From positions 11,527,690 to 11,591,689 of the forward strand of contig OX243819.1 of assembly GCA_945859605.1 (NCBI GenBank): DNA of 64,000 nucleotides, written 5' to 3'. Both the position numbers and the translations under genes were made by a program. Origin of the DNA: Lumbricus rubellus. Its lineage: Eukaryota > Annelida > Clitellata > Crassiclitellata > Lumbricidae. Positions 45,250-57,660 of the stretch are shown here, piece by piece (positions within the stretch are counted from its first letter, which is position 1; the number at the start of each line of letters is the position of its first letter). The notes beneath the pieces are model-generated. The model did no database searches, was not told the origin of the DNA, and was given only the letters and a program-made list of their open reading frames with translations.

Positions 45250-47846
45250 TCAATCGATGAAGACGCTTAGTGATGGCACAGAGTCTATGACACTTGACGC
45301 AGGTTTGGCAAGTGCTTGGCCGAGTTTGTCCCAGAAGAGTTGTTGTCCCACTCCATGGTCGACCCATTGCGCATACGTCTGCCTTTCCGTGAGCATGCGC
45401 AGTCGAGGACTCATGTTGCAGTCGGCTATCTCCTCCAGCATCACCAAGACGAGGTTGTCACGGTCGTCCTGAAACACCTTCGACTGAGCCATCGTCATCT
45501 CGAAGTGACACCACTGTGACACCGCGAAGGCGTTTGACACTATTAACACCGTCTTTCGACTCTGTTCGATGCTCTGGACGATGTTCTCGGCGATGTCTCT
45601 TCCGGCCAACCAGTCCCGGTGGTGGATGCAGAGTCGCAGGTGATGGTCTGACTCGAGACGGGGAAGGAGTTGACGTATGACCCATCTGGAATCGGATTCA
45701 CTGTAGCTTATGAAGGCGTCGTAGGTGTAGTGCTTCTTGTCCTGGACCTCCTTGAAACGCTTTGTCTTTATCTGTATGTTCATTTACAAAGAATAATGAT
45801 AATACATTATCGTGACTATTATTATTTATTGTTATTATTATTATCATCATTCCAACCACCACCACACTACCGCCGTCAACACAACCACCGCCGCCGCCGA
45901 AAGAAAAATATGAAACTAATTATGAATATTATAACATCGATTAGAATTTGGCCCCAAACTTAGAATTCGTAAAATGCTGCATGCCAATTGATTGGAATTA
46001 AAAATGGTTACAAATCTACTTTATGTGGTAATTAGAAATTTGGAATGATAAGGAACTAACAAGTTATTTTAATTGGTCATTAGTGTCTTTTTAATAAATT
46101 TAATATTGACAATCCCTGTCATAGTTAGGTCTATTCTAGCCAGTAGGTCTACCTTTTACATCGCAGTAGGACCTATGCGAATGTAGTTGGTTGATACTTG
46201 ATAGCGAGTTCTATAGAATGGGCTTCCCCCATCAGTTCGCTCTGCCATCCTCTCTGGTAGCGTATCCTCGTCTTTCTCTCGTCTAAAACTTGTCTGTTTC
46301 CTAGGGGCTGAACGCACTGGGTGCGCTTCTGAAAGGCTCTTGCTGCAAGAAGCGCTTTATAAATGGTCAGATACAATACAATAGTTCAAGTTAGAGTTAC
46401 CTTGTGTTTGAAAAGCCAGTATCTGATACTCCAGCGGAACCTGTGCAGAACGGATGCAAAAGTTGAGAGAAAGGAAACTAGGAACACTGTTGCAGCTGAA
46501 ATCCTAAGAAACCAGTCATTCTCTTGAACCAAACATTCCAACTTCATTCGATTCTCAACTCTCAGAATCGGAAACGATGTTCTTTTCTCTTCCTCATATG
46601 TGACGCACTGCATGCCGTTGAGCAATCCTTCGGAGTAGCTGAAATTCTTCGCTCTTATCCACTGACTAAATTCGATCAGTTTGCAATCGCATCTGAACGG
46701 ATTTCCAGAGAGGTCGAGAATTTTCAGCTGGGTCCACAGTTTTGGTGGAAGGGATGAATTAGTTATTTGTTTTATGGAGTTATTTGCCACCCGAAGTTCC
46801 TCTAAGGATGGCAGTTTCTGAAACGTTTCGCTTGTAAGTATTTCAAGGTTGTTATTGTTAATGTTGAGGCTCCTCAGTGCTCCGTAATATATAACGAATC
46901 CCTTGAGCAGATTGGCGTTGAGATAGGTGCCATTCAGGTTTAGACTTGAAATTGAATTGTTGAAATTTAATGGTCTGGTGGATGAGTAATACGGTACGAT
47001 GAATAGTTCGGTGTTGGCCAGATTCAAATATACAAGTGATCTGAATGGAAGTGAGTACTCGTCTAGTCCAAGTAGATGGTTGCCGTCAAGATCTAAATAT
47101 CTAAGCTTTTTCAAGTCTCTCAAAATATCATCCTCGATAAATGCGATACGATTTCTACATAAAAAGAGTTTTTCAAGAGAGCTGAGATCTTCTAGATCAT
47201 CTACACGGATTATCTGAATGTTGTTTTCCTCAAAATGCAGTTCTTTCAGTTTCGATATCCATAGACTGACTCTCGAGGTAAACATTTTAATGCGGATCAG
47301 TTGGTTATGGGCTAAGTAGAGGTTTCTCAATTGTGTGAAATTGTTGAACGAGTCGGAATCCAGCTGTAGGATTGTACTGAGTCTGGTTTCTGACAATTTA
47401 AGCTCCTCGAGGTTCAACAACGGCTTGAAGAGCGGTTTTGGGAACGTTGCACGTTCGTTGCCACTCAGGTCGAGTCGTTTAAGCTTGACCTGTCCCTTGA
47501 ATGTGTCAGGTTCAAACGTAAAGATTCGGTTATAACTTAAATCAAGCTCTTCTAATTCTGTCAGTTTCTTTAACGCATCCAAGGTATACAGTATGTGTCC
47601 AGTAATAATGAGGCTCGTCACGTTGCGCCAGATTCCATCGGGAATGCAATGGCAGTATCGACCTCCTTGCTCATATATCAGAACCGCGCGAGTGTTTATA
47701 TATTTGCAATCCTCCAGACAAGAATCGTTACACGGTGCATCTCCAGTAAATTGTTTTCCCTTTGTCCCATTTATGTCGGCCTCGCAAAATGTACAGAATG
47801 CCAGGTACAAACCTCCAACCAGACACACCAACCAGAAATTGTACAT
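45250..47846 (-). CDS. Toll-like receptor gene A (LRR-TM exon plus TIR exon)
   Basis: Exon 1 is 47846-46401 (482 codons) and exon 2 is 45771-45250, with a 629-bp GT-AG phase-0 intron. The product is 655 aa. A signal peptide (MYNFWLVCLVGGLYLAF) precedes a cysteine-rich N-cap, about eleven LRRs (for example LEELDLSYNRI, LKILDLSGNPF), one C-terminal LRR cap (CDC...C...C) and a transmembrane helix at about 449-469. The TIR domain has box 1 YDAFISYSESD, box 2 LCIHHRDWLAG and box 3 FW at 628-629. In the family this is a membrane receptor that signals through adaptor TIR domains to innate immunity. The splice model rests on the conserved AAG|GTAACT donor and the CATACAG acceptor, shared by all three genes. 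The box 2 proline is replaced by Ala538. The N-cap lacks one cysteine pair partner that genes B and C have. A LINE tail lies in the intron. Confidence 0.9.
46195..46385 (+). mobile_element. LINE 3' end in the intron of TLR gene A
   Basis: The 3' box CTTCTGAAAGGCTCTTGCTG is followed by GCGCTTTATAAATGGTCAGA and TACAATACAATAG, as at 54740-55070. It is antisense to the TLR gene and ends 16 bp from the exon 1 donor. Confidence 0.65.
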
Positions 47847-49334
47847 TCTTACCTGCAACTGCAGCTATAGAGGCTAGTCAACAATAAGTTCATGAGCGAA
47901 TAATTTGACAGGATGCAGCCACAGCTTTCGCACTGAATGATAAAATGGAGACACCGCGAGCGAGCTAAATTTTTACTTTTACTTTTGGTAAGGACATTGG
48001 CATATATAGATAAAGTGAACGACCTGTAACATTTATTTCTACTTCTCCTGCCAAGGCCTACCCTATATACTTCAATAAGAGAAAAGCAGCTGTTTTGCTT
48101 TTGTACTTCAAATGATCCGATCAAATAGGCCCTGCAGAAAAACTAATGATGATCGAATGTAGAACCGTTCGCAAAATATTGCTATAGATCCAATTTATTG
48201 TGAGTCATATCGGAAACAGAGCAAAAGAAATTGAAACACCGGCTAACTAAGGTATAGGGCCTACATGTAAATACTGTTTAAAGCGTAACGGATGAATACG
48301 AACAACAAAGGTGAGAAACGAAAATTAGACTCAGGCAGTGAGGCTAATTCAAACGAGGCTCAAGTAAAAAGTAGAACGAGTCAGCAATGAATATTAATCC
48401 AAACTGAAGTCAAACGAGAAACGTGGCTTCCTAAAAACGAAAATTAAGGTAGGCCTACACTGGATCTAAAGTCTATAGAATATTAATATTCTTCGTTTAT
48501 TTTATAAAGACTGACAACGCAGTATGATTACATTCAGTAATGAGTAATGAACGGATGATCACAAACTGTTACAGGAGTGCAATTTAACCTTCGACAGCCA
48601 TGCAAGGCGTCCATCACATCCTACTATTCAGTTTATCAAAGCTAACTGCATAATGGAAAATTCACTGAACCTTTTGAAAGAGGTTCTTATTGTTGCTGAT
48701 TTAAGGCGCAAAGGTTCTGCAAGTTCTCTTGTAATCTAACGACGTAGGGTAGTACACACAAGACCATTCCACGTATAAGGTGATTTGTTGCACGCAACTA
48801 GAATATCCATGATATACTGCATGGTACAGAGTTAAGCAGTTCCTGGTTAAGCGATCTGTTTAATTATAGGTTAAGCAATGTCCTGCAAACCGACATTTTA
48901 CATAGCATTTATCAAAGTTATTCTGAAGGCTTAGAGTTACAGTATTTCATGCGAAACTTGGTTAAGTAACCCAGGCCTATATCTTTCCATCGTCTAGACG
49001 CTAGCATTCAAAGTTTTGTTTTTATTATAGGCCTATCTTTCTATATGGAATAAGTTACTTAGCAGTCTTCGTAGCGAACTTACCCCTTGGTCTTTCTTTG
49101 TCCCTTTACCGCAGCGCTTAATTAACCATTCACGTAATCACGTTATTGTAGCTTAGTGCGGTTACGTCGAAAGCGCCTCTGAGGAGCTTCGTTTGAAGTG
49201 GCGCTATAGAAATTCATAGCCACCAGTACGATTTTCTAATCATCTAGTGGATAAGGCCCAATTAATAATGTATAATTCAAGCTTTAACATCGAATTACTA
49301 AATAAATCTGAATATTATTATCGATACGTCAGGT
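47847..49334. other. Spacer between TLR genes A and B
   Basis: No coding sequence. From about 48000 it is the 3' flank of TLR unit B and matches 55870-57660 (3' flank of unit C) and, more loosely, 43060-45249 (unit A). Examples are AAATGATCCGATCAAA and GTAATCTAACGACGTAG. The promoter of TLR A should lie next to 47847. Confidence 0.55.
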
Positions 49335-52192
49335 TTATGCGACGCTGCCAGGTTTTTGCGCCGTGTATTTTATAGACCTATAGTGTATAGGCCCCTGAAT
49401 AATCGAATGCATGGTCGACCAATGTTTAAAGCAGATTGCATAGTATAATGAGTTCAAGCGATGAAGATGCTTAGTGATGGCATAGAATCTATGACACTTG
49501 ATGCAGGTTTCGCGAGTGCTTGGCCGAGTTTGTCCCAGAATAGTTGTTGTCCCACTCCATGGTCGACCCATTGCGCATACGTCTGCCTTTCCGTGAGCAT
49601 GCGCAGTCGAGGAGTGACACCACTGTGACACCGCGAAGGCGTTTGACACTATTAACACCGTCTTTCGACTCTGTTCGATGCTCTGGACGATGTTCTCGGC
49701 GATGTCTCTTCCGGCCAACCAGTCCCGGTGGTGGATGCAGAGTCGCAGGTGATGGTCTGACTCGAGACGCGGAAGGAGTTGACGTATGACCCATCTGGAA
49801 TCGGATTCACTGTAGCTTATGAAGGCGTCGTAGGTGTAGTGCTTCTTGTCCTGGACCTCCTTGAAACGCTTTGTCTTAATCTGTATGTACAATTACACAT
49901 ATTAATATACATTAACGTTATTACTATTTTTTGTTATTATCATCATCACCCCAACCACCACCACTATCCTGAGATTTAAACCTAATGATTTTAAATAGGT
50001 TATCAGCTATTTGGGCAGGGAAAATTGTATATTTTCATGAGATTTCGACCAAAAATAATGATTGAAAAATGTTGGCAGAAAATTTTGTCGACGAATACGT
50101 CATCGGCGATTCAGCCGTCCGCCCAAAATGTCACGCCTCGGCGATCGTCCTTAGGCCGCTCGTTCGTCCCCCTTAACTTCTGGACCAAGTCTTCGCTTAT
50201 GACACCAACACAAGAATTGTTTATAATTATGAATGGCTATATTTACAAAGCTATTTTATTTGGTAATTAGAATTTGAAGTAACTACCATGTGGACCCGGA
50301 ACACCTCGGACTACTCTTACGGACAACCTTTTTGACTCAGCGCAGCGCTCGTGAATAAGCTGGTGCCCCGCGCTTGGCTTTCAAGTAGCGCTTCAGAAAT
50401 TCGAAGATTACGATTACGAAGTTATTTTTATTGGTAATTGGAATTAGAAGTAACTTCCAAGTTGTTTTAATTGGTAATTAATTAGTTTCTCATTAATTGA
50501 TATTAGGCTACCAATAAATAACATAAAATATGCTAGTTTAGTTACTTTCTTTGGTAATTGAAATTGGAAGTAGAACCTAACTGCTGCACCAAACTATTTT
50601 GATTTGTAATTAATTAGTTTCTTGTTAATTAATATTACGAATCACTGACAAAATGTGCTAGCAATTTGGCCTACCTCTTACATCGAAGTAGGGTCTATAG
50701 ATGCGCATGCAGTTGGTTGATGCATGATAGTTGAAGTTAGAGTTACCTTGTGTTTGAAAAGCCAGTATCTGATGCTCCAGCGGAATCTGTGCAGAACGGA
50801 TGCAAAAGTTGAAATAAAAGAAATAAGAAATACTGCCGCAATCGAAGACCCAAGAAACCAGTCACTCTTTTCTACCAAGCACTCCAACTTCAATAGATTC
50901 TCAACTCTCAGAACCGGTTGCGATATTGTTTTCTCTTCCTCATATGTAACACATTGCATGCCGTTAAGCAGCCTTTCGGAGTAGCTGAAATTCTTCGCTC
51001 TTAACCACTGACTAAATTCGATCAGTTTGCAATCGCATCTAAACGGATTTCCAGAGAGGTCGAGAATTTTCAGCTGGTTCCACAGTTTTATTGGAAGGGA
51101 TGAATTGCTTATCTGTTTCATGGAGTTATATGCCACCCGAAGTTCCTCTAAGGACGGCAGTTTCTGAAACGTTTCGCTCGTAAGTATTTCAAGGTTGTTT
51201 TGATTAATGTTGAGGCTCTTCAGTGCCCCGTAATATATAGCGAATTCGTTGAGCTGAGAGGTGTTGAGCTTGGTGCTACTTATGTCTAGAGTTAGGATGG
51301 AGTTGTTCAAATTTAGCGGATTTCTGGTTGTACGATCGAACAATCCGGTGTTGGATAGATTCAAGAATGCAAGTGAACTGGGCCAAAATGAGCGAGGTCC
51401 TAGTCCATATAGAGAGTTGTCGCCAAGATCTAAATACTCAAGCTTTGTCAAGTTTTTAAAAGGATTAGTTTCGATATATACGATTCTATTTCTACACAAA
51501 AACAGTTTTTCGAGAGAGCTGAGACCTCCCAGATCCTCTGCAGAGATTTGATTAATGCTGTTGTCCTCCAAATGCATTTCTTTCAGTTTCGGCATCTGTA
51601 GTCTGACCTTCGAGGTGACCATGTGAATTCGCTCCAGTTCGTTATAGGTGAGGGTTAGGTTTCTTAATTGCGTGAGACTGTTAAACCAGTTGGGGTCGAT
51701 TTGGTGATAGCGCCGCATCGTTACTGTCAGGACTAGCTCCTCGATGTGCGATAACGATTCGAAAATCGTTTTCGAGAAACTTGTATTGAAGTTTAAACTG
51801 AGATCGAGTCGTTTAAGCTTGACTAGTCCCTTGAATGTGTCGTTTTCAAACGTACGGATATGGTTAAAACTTAAATCAAGCTCTTCTAATTCTGTCAGCT
51901 TCTCAAACATTCCTGCATTCAAGGTGCGCAGAATATTTCCAGTAAAAATGAGACTATTCACGTTGCGTGGTATTCTATCGGGAATGCAATGGCAGTTCAG
52001 ATCTTGGCACATAACTTTCAGATGCTCGTGCGTGTGTATATATTTGCAATCCTCCAGACAAAAATCCTTACATGGTCTATCTTCAGTAAATTGTTTTCCC
52101 TTTGTCTCATTTGAGTAGGCCTCGCAAGAGGAAGGGCAACAGAATGCCAGGTACAAACCTCCAACCAAATATACGAACCAGAAGTTATACAT
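49335..52192 (-). CDS. Toll-like receptor gene B with frameshifted TIR domain
   Basis: Exon 1 is 52192-50747 (482 codons) and exon 2 is 49880-49335, with an 866-bp intron. Exon 1 is intact: signal peptide, paired N-cap cysteines, LRRs, LRR C-cap and transmembrane helix, close to gene C. The TIR exon keeps box 1 and box 2 (again HRDWLAG). A 95-bp deletion relative to A and C, with its junction at 49613/49614, shifts the frame after VSQWCH. The rest of the TIR, including box 3 FW, is lost and replaced by about 90 unrelated residues up to the stop. The reading frame stays open by chance, so a membrane receptor of about 663 aa with half a TIR domain could still be made. It could be a pseudogene, a decoy or a dominant negative. 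Exon 2 has no ATG at the place where A and C have one, which supports splicing rather than a separate TIR gene. Confidence 0.85.
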
Positions 52193-52638
52193 TCTTACCT
52201 GCAACAGTTACCACTTCAGCTATAGGATAGTCAACAATTTCATGAACGAATTGGCAGGATGCAGCAGCGACTTTTCGGACTGAAACTGAGATATCTCTAT
52301 AGTATCCCACGCCTATTGTATTGATATTCATATCACTTTCTCTTTCTGATCTGAGCCACGTGCAAACACAAGAAATACAGAATTGGCGCAACCGCATCTC
52401 AAAAACTGGGAGGGACGCCCAAATGAGAGATTGATATCCAAGTGCCTCTATTGTGAAGGCTATATCGTCCCATGCGAGGGCTAATGCCACATAAATATGT
52501 AGGCCTAATGCGTTGTAAATGCCATCGTTTACTTTGGCTATAGGCAGATTCAGAATAGGCATTTGACCACATAGGAACGTTGTTAGCAGGATCTGCATGC
52601 TGATTGTGCCCTAGATTATCCGTCATGGTCATTTCGTG

Positions 52639-52968
52639 CAGGGCCGGATTAAGGCATGTTCAACATGTTCGGCCGAACAGGGGCCCCCACACTTTAGGGG
52701 GCCCCCACAAAATGCCCAAAACAAATTTTTTTCATCAAATTTCGATAAAACGACTATTTTCTCGAAAATTTCGCCAGATGATTAACAAAAAGTCATCAAC
52801 TTTTTTGGCGGATTAAAGGGTATGATTTTTACGAAAATTTCGCCGGATGACTCAAAAAAGGTCATAAACTTCTCCGAAAATTTCGCCAGATGACAAAAAA
52901 ATTCTCCCGAGCAGGGCCCCCACAAAATTCTCCCGAACAGGGCCCCCACATTGCTTAATCCGGCCCTG
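52639..52968. mobile_element. 330-bp hAT-type MITE upstream of TLR gene B
   Basis: Ends CAGGGCCGGATTAAG and CTTAATCCGGCCCTG are inverted repeats flanked by the 8-bp duplication ATTTCGTG at 52631-52638 and 52969-52976. The paralogous position upstream of gene C (near 62377) has a single CATTTCGTGCA and no element. Confidence 0.9.
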
Positions 52969-52996
52969 ATTTCGTGTAAGGCAGCTGCAGGCTATA

Positions 52997-53535
52997 TCTA
53001 TATATATAAAAATGAAACTTTCCAATAGTTTGTGTAAAGTGTTCTCGAAACGTACCACACAGATTGTTTTGAAAATTTCACAAAACCTTCCATTCCTATC
53101 AGAGAGTTTCCAACTTTTTTTTTCTCCGAATAAACGCAATATTTTCCACAAAAAGTGAACTTTGCATTCCGCTCCACCGCCATTTGCAAATTAAAAACCG
53201 CACGTTGCCAGATTCACAAACGCCTTGACAGTGACTGCGACCATGCAAACGAAACATGAATGAGGCTGCATCCCATGACGTCATAAGCGATTCGCATAAT
53301 TAATTTGCGGCCTTCTTGGTTGAGGGAGGAAAGGAGCGGAGGGGGCGGGACGGAGGGGGAGGGGAGGGAGGCGGCGGGGGAGGGGGAGCGGGACGGAGGG
53401 GGAGGGGAGGGAGGCGGCGGGGGAGGGGAGCGGGACGGAGGGGAAGAGGGAGGGGGAGGGGAGGGGGAGGCGGAGGGGGAAGGGGAAGGGGAAGGGAGAG
53501 AGAGAGGGGAGGGGGAGGGGGAAGGGGAGGGGGGG

Positions 53536-53594
<59 letters not shown>

Positions 53595-53856
53595 GGGGGG
53601 GGGGGGGGGGGGGGGGTGGGGGAAGGGGAGGGAGAGGGGGAAGGGAAGGGAAGGGAGAAGGAGAGGGGGAAGGGGCAGAGGGAGGGGGAGGAGGAGGGGG
53701 AGGGGCAGAGGGAGGGGGAGGGGAGGGGGAGGGGGAAGGGGAGGGGGAGGGGGGAGGGGCAGAGGGAGGGGAGGGGGGAGGGGGAGGGGGAGGGGAGGGG
53801 GACGGGGAGGGGAGAGTCTTTTCTGCCACAGCAACGCGTGGCCGGGTACAGCTAGT
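52997..53856. mobile_element. Helitron-like non-autonomous element with polypurine core (copy B)
   Basis: It starts TCTATATATATAAAAATGAA and ends GGGTACAGCTAGT. Start TC and end CTAGT, with a weak hairpin (CCAC...GTGG) before the end, are the Helitron pattern. No target duplication is expected. A second copy at 62986-63446 has the same ends and the same right flank, so the two are one insertion copied with the TLR unit. Helitron is the best reading of the ends; I have not seen a full-length relative. Confidence 0.5.
53320..53818. repeat. 500-bp polypurine/poly-G tract
   Basis: The tract is almost entirely G and A on the plus strand, with a central run of about 90 nearly uninterrupted G. The long open frames across it (poly-Pro, poly-Gly) are artefacts. 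The paralogous tract at 63336-63407 is only about 70 bp. Confidence 0.9.
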
Positions 53857-54399
53857 ACGCTATAAAATAACTCATACGTTTTTTATCACGAGAATTTACC
53901 ATATAGCGCTTCTTAATGGGACGACTCATTAGAGGCGGAACTGACGTTATTGACAGGCAAAATAATTACTTTTAGAAAATTAGAGGGTAAGCCACAACAC
54001 ATGTGTTGGCCTTAGTGCTGCGCTCTTGAATAATCTGGTGCTCTCACCTGGCTTTCGAGGGAGGCTTCAGAAGTTTGGAGATAATGATCTACTGCGATTG
54101 GGATCACGATATATTTCGTCAGCAAAAAATATTAGTTTCCTCTCTCATGTGATTGGTTTTTGCTCGTTTTTACGCAAAATTTCTTGTATAGGTCCTATAA
54201 CAGGAATTCGTGAGTTCGTCGAATTCTGGGATATAATAGCCTTTACTTTCAGCAAAGAACTCTTGAACAAAACGGTCTTCTTTGTGTGGCTCGATTATCT
54301 TTTCAGAGTGCATTGATATTATGGGTAGGATGGGTCCAACCAAAATTCGCCGCCTACAGAAATTCCGGGAACACGGGCCCTATAATTAAGCTATCTTTA

Positions 54400-54720
54400 G
54401 GCTTTCTGAGCAAATTTAAATAAAAAAACAAATAGAAATAACAAAAGTGTGTGTTTGAAATACGATGATGTGCACATCTTTTGACTCAAGATTGCGTTAG
54501 CCAATAAGAGTGGTCCAAGGTCTGCAGTGTACAAGGGGAGACCCAGGACAGAGCCTTGGGGGAAACCAAACATTGCAGGTGCCCAGTATGACCCAGCAGT
54601 CCCACAAGCCACAGTATAAGAACGTACGATCCTGTAGGTAGGCTAGTATATAAGCCAGTTGAGCAAAGTTCATGAGAGGCCAAAAGAGGTAGAAATTCTA
54701 TTAATAAGAATATCATGGTC
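54400..54720 (-). pseudogene. LINE reverse transcriptase fragment
   Basis: The minus strand encodes FGFPQGSVLGLPLYTADLGP, a clear match to the (G)VPQGSVLGPLLF motif of CR1/Jockey-type reverse transcriptases. A decayed WLIY...VRSYTV stretch comes upstream. Stops in the upstream part show it is inactive. Confidence 0.75.
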
Positions 54721-54739
54721 GACTGTATCTCAATGTGGT

Positions 54740-55075
54740 CTTCCTCCGAAGTATCTTTGTGATATCATACTTCGTCCCATTTCTGCCACTTCGCCGCGTC
54801 CTCATAGGTCCTCTGATCGAATTTACCTACACTTTGTTCTTTGCGTCAGGACAACCATGGCGCAATCCAGATCATTTGCCTGCATATGTCCCTCTCTACG
54901 GAATGGACTTCCCCATCAGTTCGCTTTGTCATTCTCTACGGTAGGCTTTCCTCCTCTTTCATATCAAAACCTGTCTTTTCTCTCGGGGCTGCATGCACTG
55001 GGAGCGCTTCTGAAAGGCTCTTGTTGTGAGAAGCTCGGTATGAATGGTCAGATACAATACAATCAATACAGTGCA
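54740..55075 (+). mobile_element. CR1/L2-type LINE 3' end
   Basis: The plus strand encodes SFACICPSLRNGLPHQFALS, the usual C-terminal sFa..aPsLWNsLP pattern of CR1-like ORF2 proteins. The 3' box GAAAGGCTCTTGTTGTGAGA and TGGTCAGATACAATACAATC follow. It faces the opposite way to the adjacent reverse transcriptase fragment, so the two are separate insertions. Confidence 0.7.
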
Positions 55076-56773
55076 ATGCAATGCATAGTAAAAAATAATA
55101 ATTATAGGCCTACTGTCTTCAATCAATTGATGCTAGAGCAGCTAGACTACCAGTTCTTGACTTAATTGATACCTGACTAGTGACTGAGTCAGTGGCTAAA
55201 TTCAGTCGGATCTCGCAGCAACTGCATGTGGCCGAAGCCGGTGTCTCGATATAAAGTCTCACCCGATACAAAGTCTCCCCTACTAAACAGATTCTTCCCT
55301 GGCTGAAACTTTAAATTGGAAGAAGTTTTCTGATGTAAAAGTAGGCCTATATATTTACTTGTTACCCCATTTTACGCTAATTGGGGAGACTTTACATGTA
55401 TTTCGTCGAAGTAGGATTTTTTATTTTCCCGAGACGTTATTTTAGAATATACTTTTCGCGGGGCGTATGTATTCTGGAACAGATCTGCCGGGAACCTGTT
55501 TCAAAATAAAATATCTGGCGGGGGAGACTTTTAGGATGGGAGACTGTGATGCGACACTGGCGTTGTCCGCGGTCAATGTCGATTTTTCGCCCCAAACAAT
55601 ACATACATTAATCATGAACACATAATCATACGTACAATACATAGGCCACATGCGTGCATACATATATACGTACAAAACATACATGCATTCGTACATACAT
55701 GTACATTTTTCTTTATAGATTTATAGATAATTATGTTGACACACGTCCAAAATACAGTAGGACTACTCAAAAACCGTTCCTCTTTCAGACGTAAAGCTCT
55801 GGAACGGCGCCGTTTCTGTATAAGGTAGCTCTTCAGAGGCGCTCTATTTCACTCTTTGTTAAGGACACAGGCCTATAGATAAAGCGAACGACCATTATCT
55901 TTCACTCTTCCTTCTCCAGCTGATAGACTTATTATAGCCTACTTCACTATCATGATAGCATGAGAAAAAGCATCTGTTTTTCTTTTGTACTTCAAATGAT
56001 CCGATCAAACATAGGATAATATTAATGACGACCGAATCATCGAATGTGGAAACCGTTCGCTTAAATATATCCTTCAAAATTGCAATTTATTGTGAATCAT
56101 ATCAAAAACAGAGTAAAAGAAATTGAAACACAACTAGGATTGTAGAAGCTAAAACGTAACGGACGAATGTCAATCAAAAAATAGGTGAGAAATGAAAAAC
56201 TAGACTCAGGCAGTTAATCTAATTCAAACGTGGTTCAAATAAAAAATAGAACTGGTCAGCAATGAATAATTAATCTAAACTGAAGTCAAACGTGACACAT
56301 GGATTCTTCAGAAGGTATACTGGATGTAAGGTCCATAGATTAGCCTATAGCCTATAGAACAATAACAATACTATCTTTGTTTCATTGTTTAAACTGACAC
56401 AACGCAGCATGATTACATTCAGTAATGAACGGACGATCACAAGTTGTTATAGGAGTAGAATTTAACTATTGGCAGCCATGCAAGGCGCCCATCGCATCCT
56501 ACTACTCAGTTTACCAACGCTAACTACCGATTGGAAAATTCACTGAATCTTGTCAACGGGGTTGTTATTGTTGCTGATTTAAGACGCACAGGGTCTGCAA
56601 GTTCTCTTGTAATCTAACGACGTAGACCTATGGTAACCTACACACACACACGACCATTACACGTAACTTACGTAAGGTGATTTTTGTACGCACCTCGAAT
56701 ACCATTGATATACTGGAATAGAGTTAAGCAGTTCCTGGTTAAGCGATCTGTTTAATTATAGGCTAAGCAATGT

Positions 56774-57400
56774 TAAGCAAATTAGCAATGTTAAGCAATG
56801 TTAAGCTTCTGTTACCTTGGCAGTACACTATCAGCCGACAGTAGATGCGATAAAGAAATAAGGATTCGTATTGGAAAGGCAAATGCGGCTTTTGGAAAAC
56901 TAGAGAAGATATGGAAAAGCAATGGATGTAGCTTGAAGACTAAGATCCGGTTATATGAGGCTATAGTGTTGATTACACTTCTGCATGGAGCCGAGACGTG
57001 GCCAATGACGGTGGCAAATGGAAAGCGATTGGAAGCGGCACATCATAGATGGCTGAGACGAGTACTACACATCTCATGAAGAGACAAAAAAACAAATAAA
57101 AGCATCAGAGAAAGAACTGGACAGGAAAAATGGAGATTATCATCAGAAAGAAGCAAATAAAGTGGATGGGGCATGTAACAAGAATGGAGCAAGATAGGAG
57201 AGCAAAACAAGCAACAATCTGGACACCGGAGGGAAGACGTGGTAGAGAGAGGCCGAGGAAGAACTGGATGGAGACTGTACGGGAGGATTTGCAAGGTCTG
57301 GAGATGACGTGGAACGATGCTGTCGATGGATAGAGTGGAATGGAGAAGCTGCGTTGCCCAATGTGCAGAGCTGCACGGGAAGGACTAAGGTTCTAAGGTT
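56774..57400 (+). pseudogene. 5'-truncated non-LTR retrotransposon inserted in TLR unit C flank
   Basis: Two frames encode the reverse transcriptase C-terminal region: CYLGSTLSADSRCDKEIRIR and HGAETWPMTVANGKRLEAAH at 56807-57079, then KWMGHVTRMEQDRRAKQAT and WNDAVDG at 57130-57333. The ends are flanked by CTAAGCAATGT (56763-56773 and 57401-57411) and the 3' tail is a short AAGGTTCT repeat. Unit B has one copy of the target (near 48868). Confidence 0.8.
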
Positions 57401-57660
57401 CTAAGCAATGTCATGCAAATCGACATTTTACATAGCAATTATCATATCTTCTGAAGCCTTAGAATTACAATATTTCATGCAAAACTTGTTTAAGTAATCT
57501 TGGCCTAGGCTATATGCATGTCTCCGAATTATTATTATCGATACGTCAGGTTTTAGCGCAGTGTATACTATAGACCTGTACTGCATAGGCCTCTGAATAA
57601 CCGAATACAATGTAGACCAATAGGCTATTAAGCACAGATTTCATGCTTAGTCCATTGAGT

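Larger units (their letters stand above)
52193..57660. other. Spacer between TLR genes B and C
   Basis: No gene. 52205-54417 is the 5' flank of unit B, closely matching 61935-64000 upstream of C. It carries a hAT MITE (52639-52968) and a Helitron-like element (52997-53856). After that come a LINE reverse transcriptase fragment, LINE ends and microsatellites. From about 55870 the 3' flank of unit C begins, with a LINE relic inserted at 56774-57400. Confidence 0.55.

Noticed and set aside
45250..45783. A stand-alone TIR-only gene beginning MNIQIKTK
   Set aside because: The equivalent codon in copy B is TTG. All copies have a CAG acceptor at this point, and an in-phase AAG|GTAACT donor follows the upstream LRR exon, so a two-exon TLR is the better model.
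50678..50746. LRR-only protein B with an extended tail after HKVTLT
   Set aside because: The extension is intron sequence read through the conserved GTAACT donor; A and C stop at once at the same place.
53214..53865. Long open frames encoding poly-Pro/Ser or poly-Gly proteins
   Set aside because: They are translations of the polypurine/poly-G tract in several frames and both strands, without any domain or start context.
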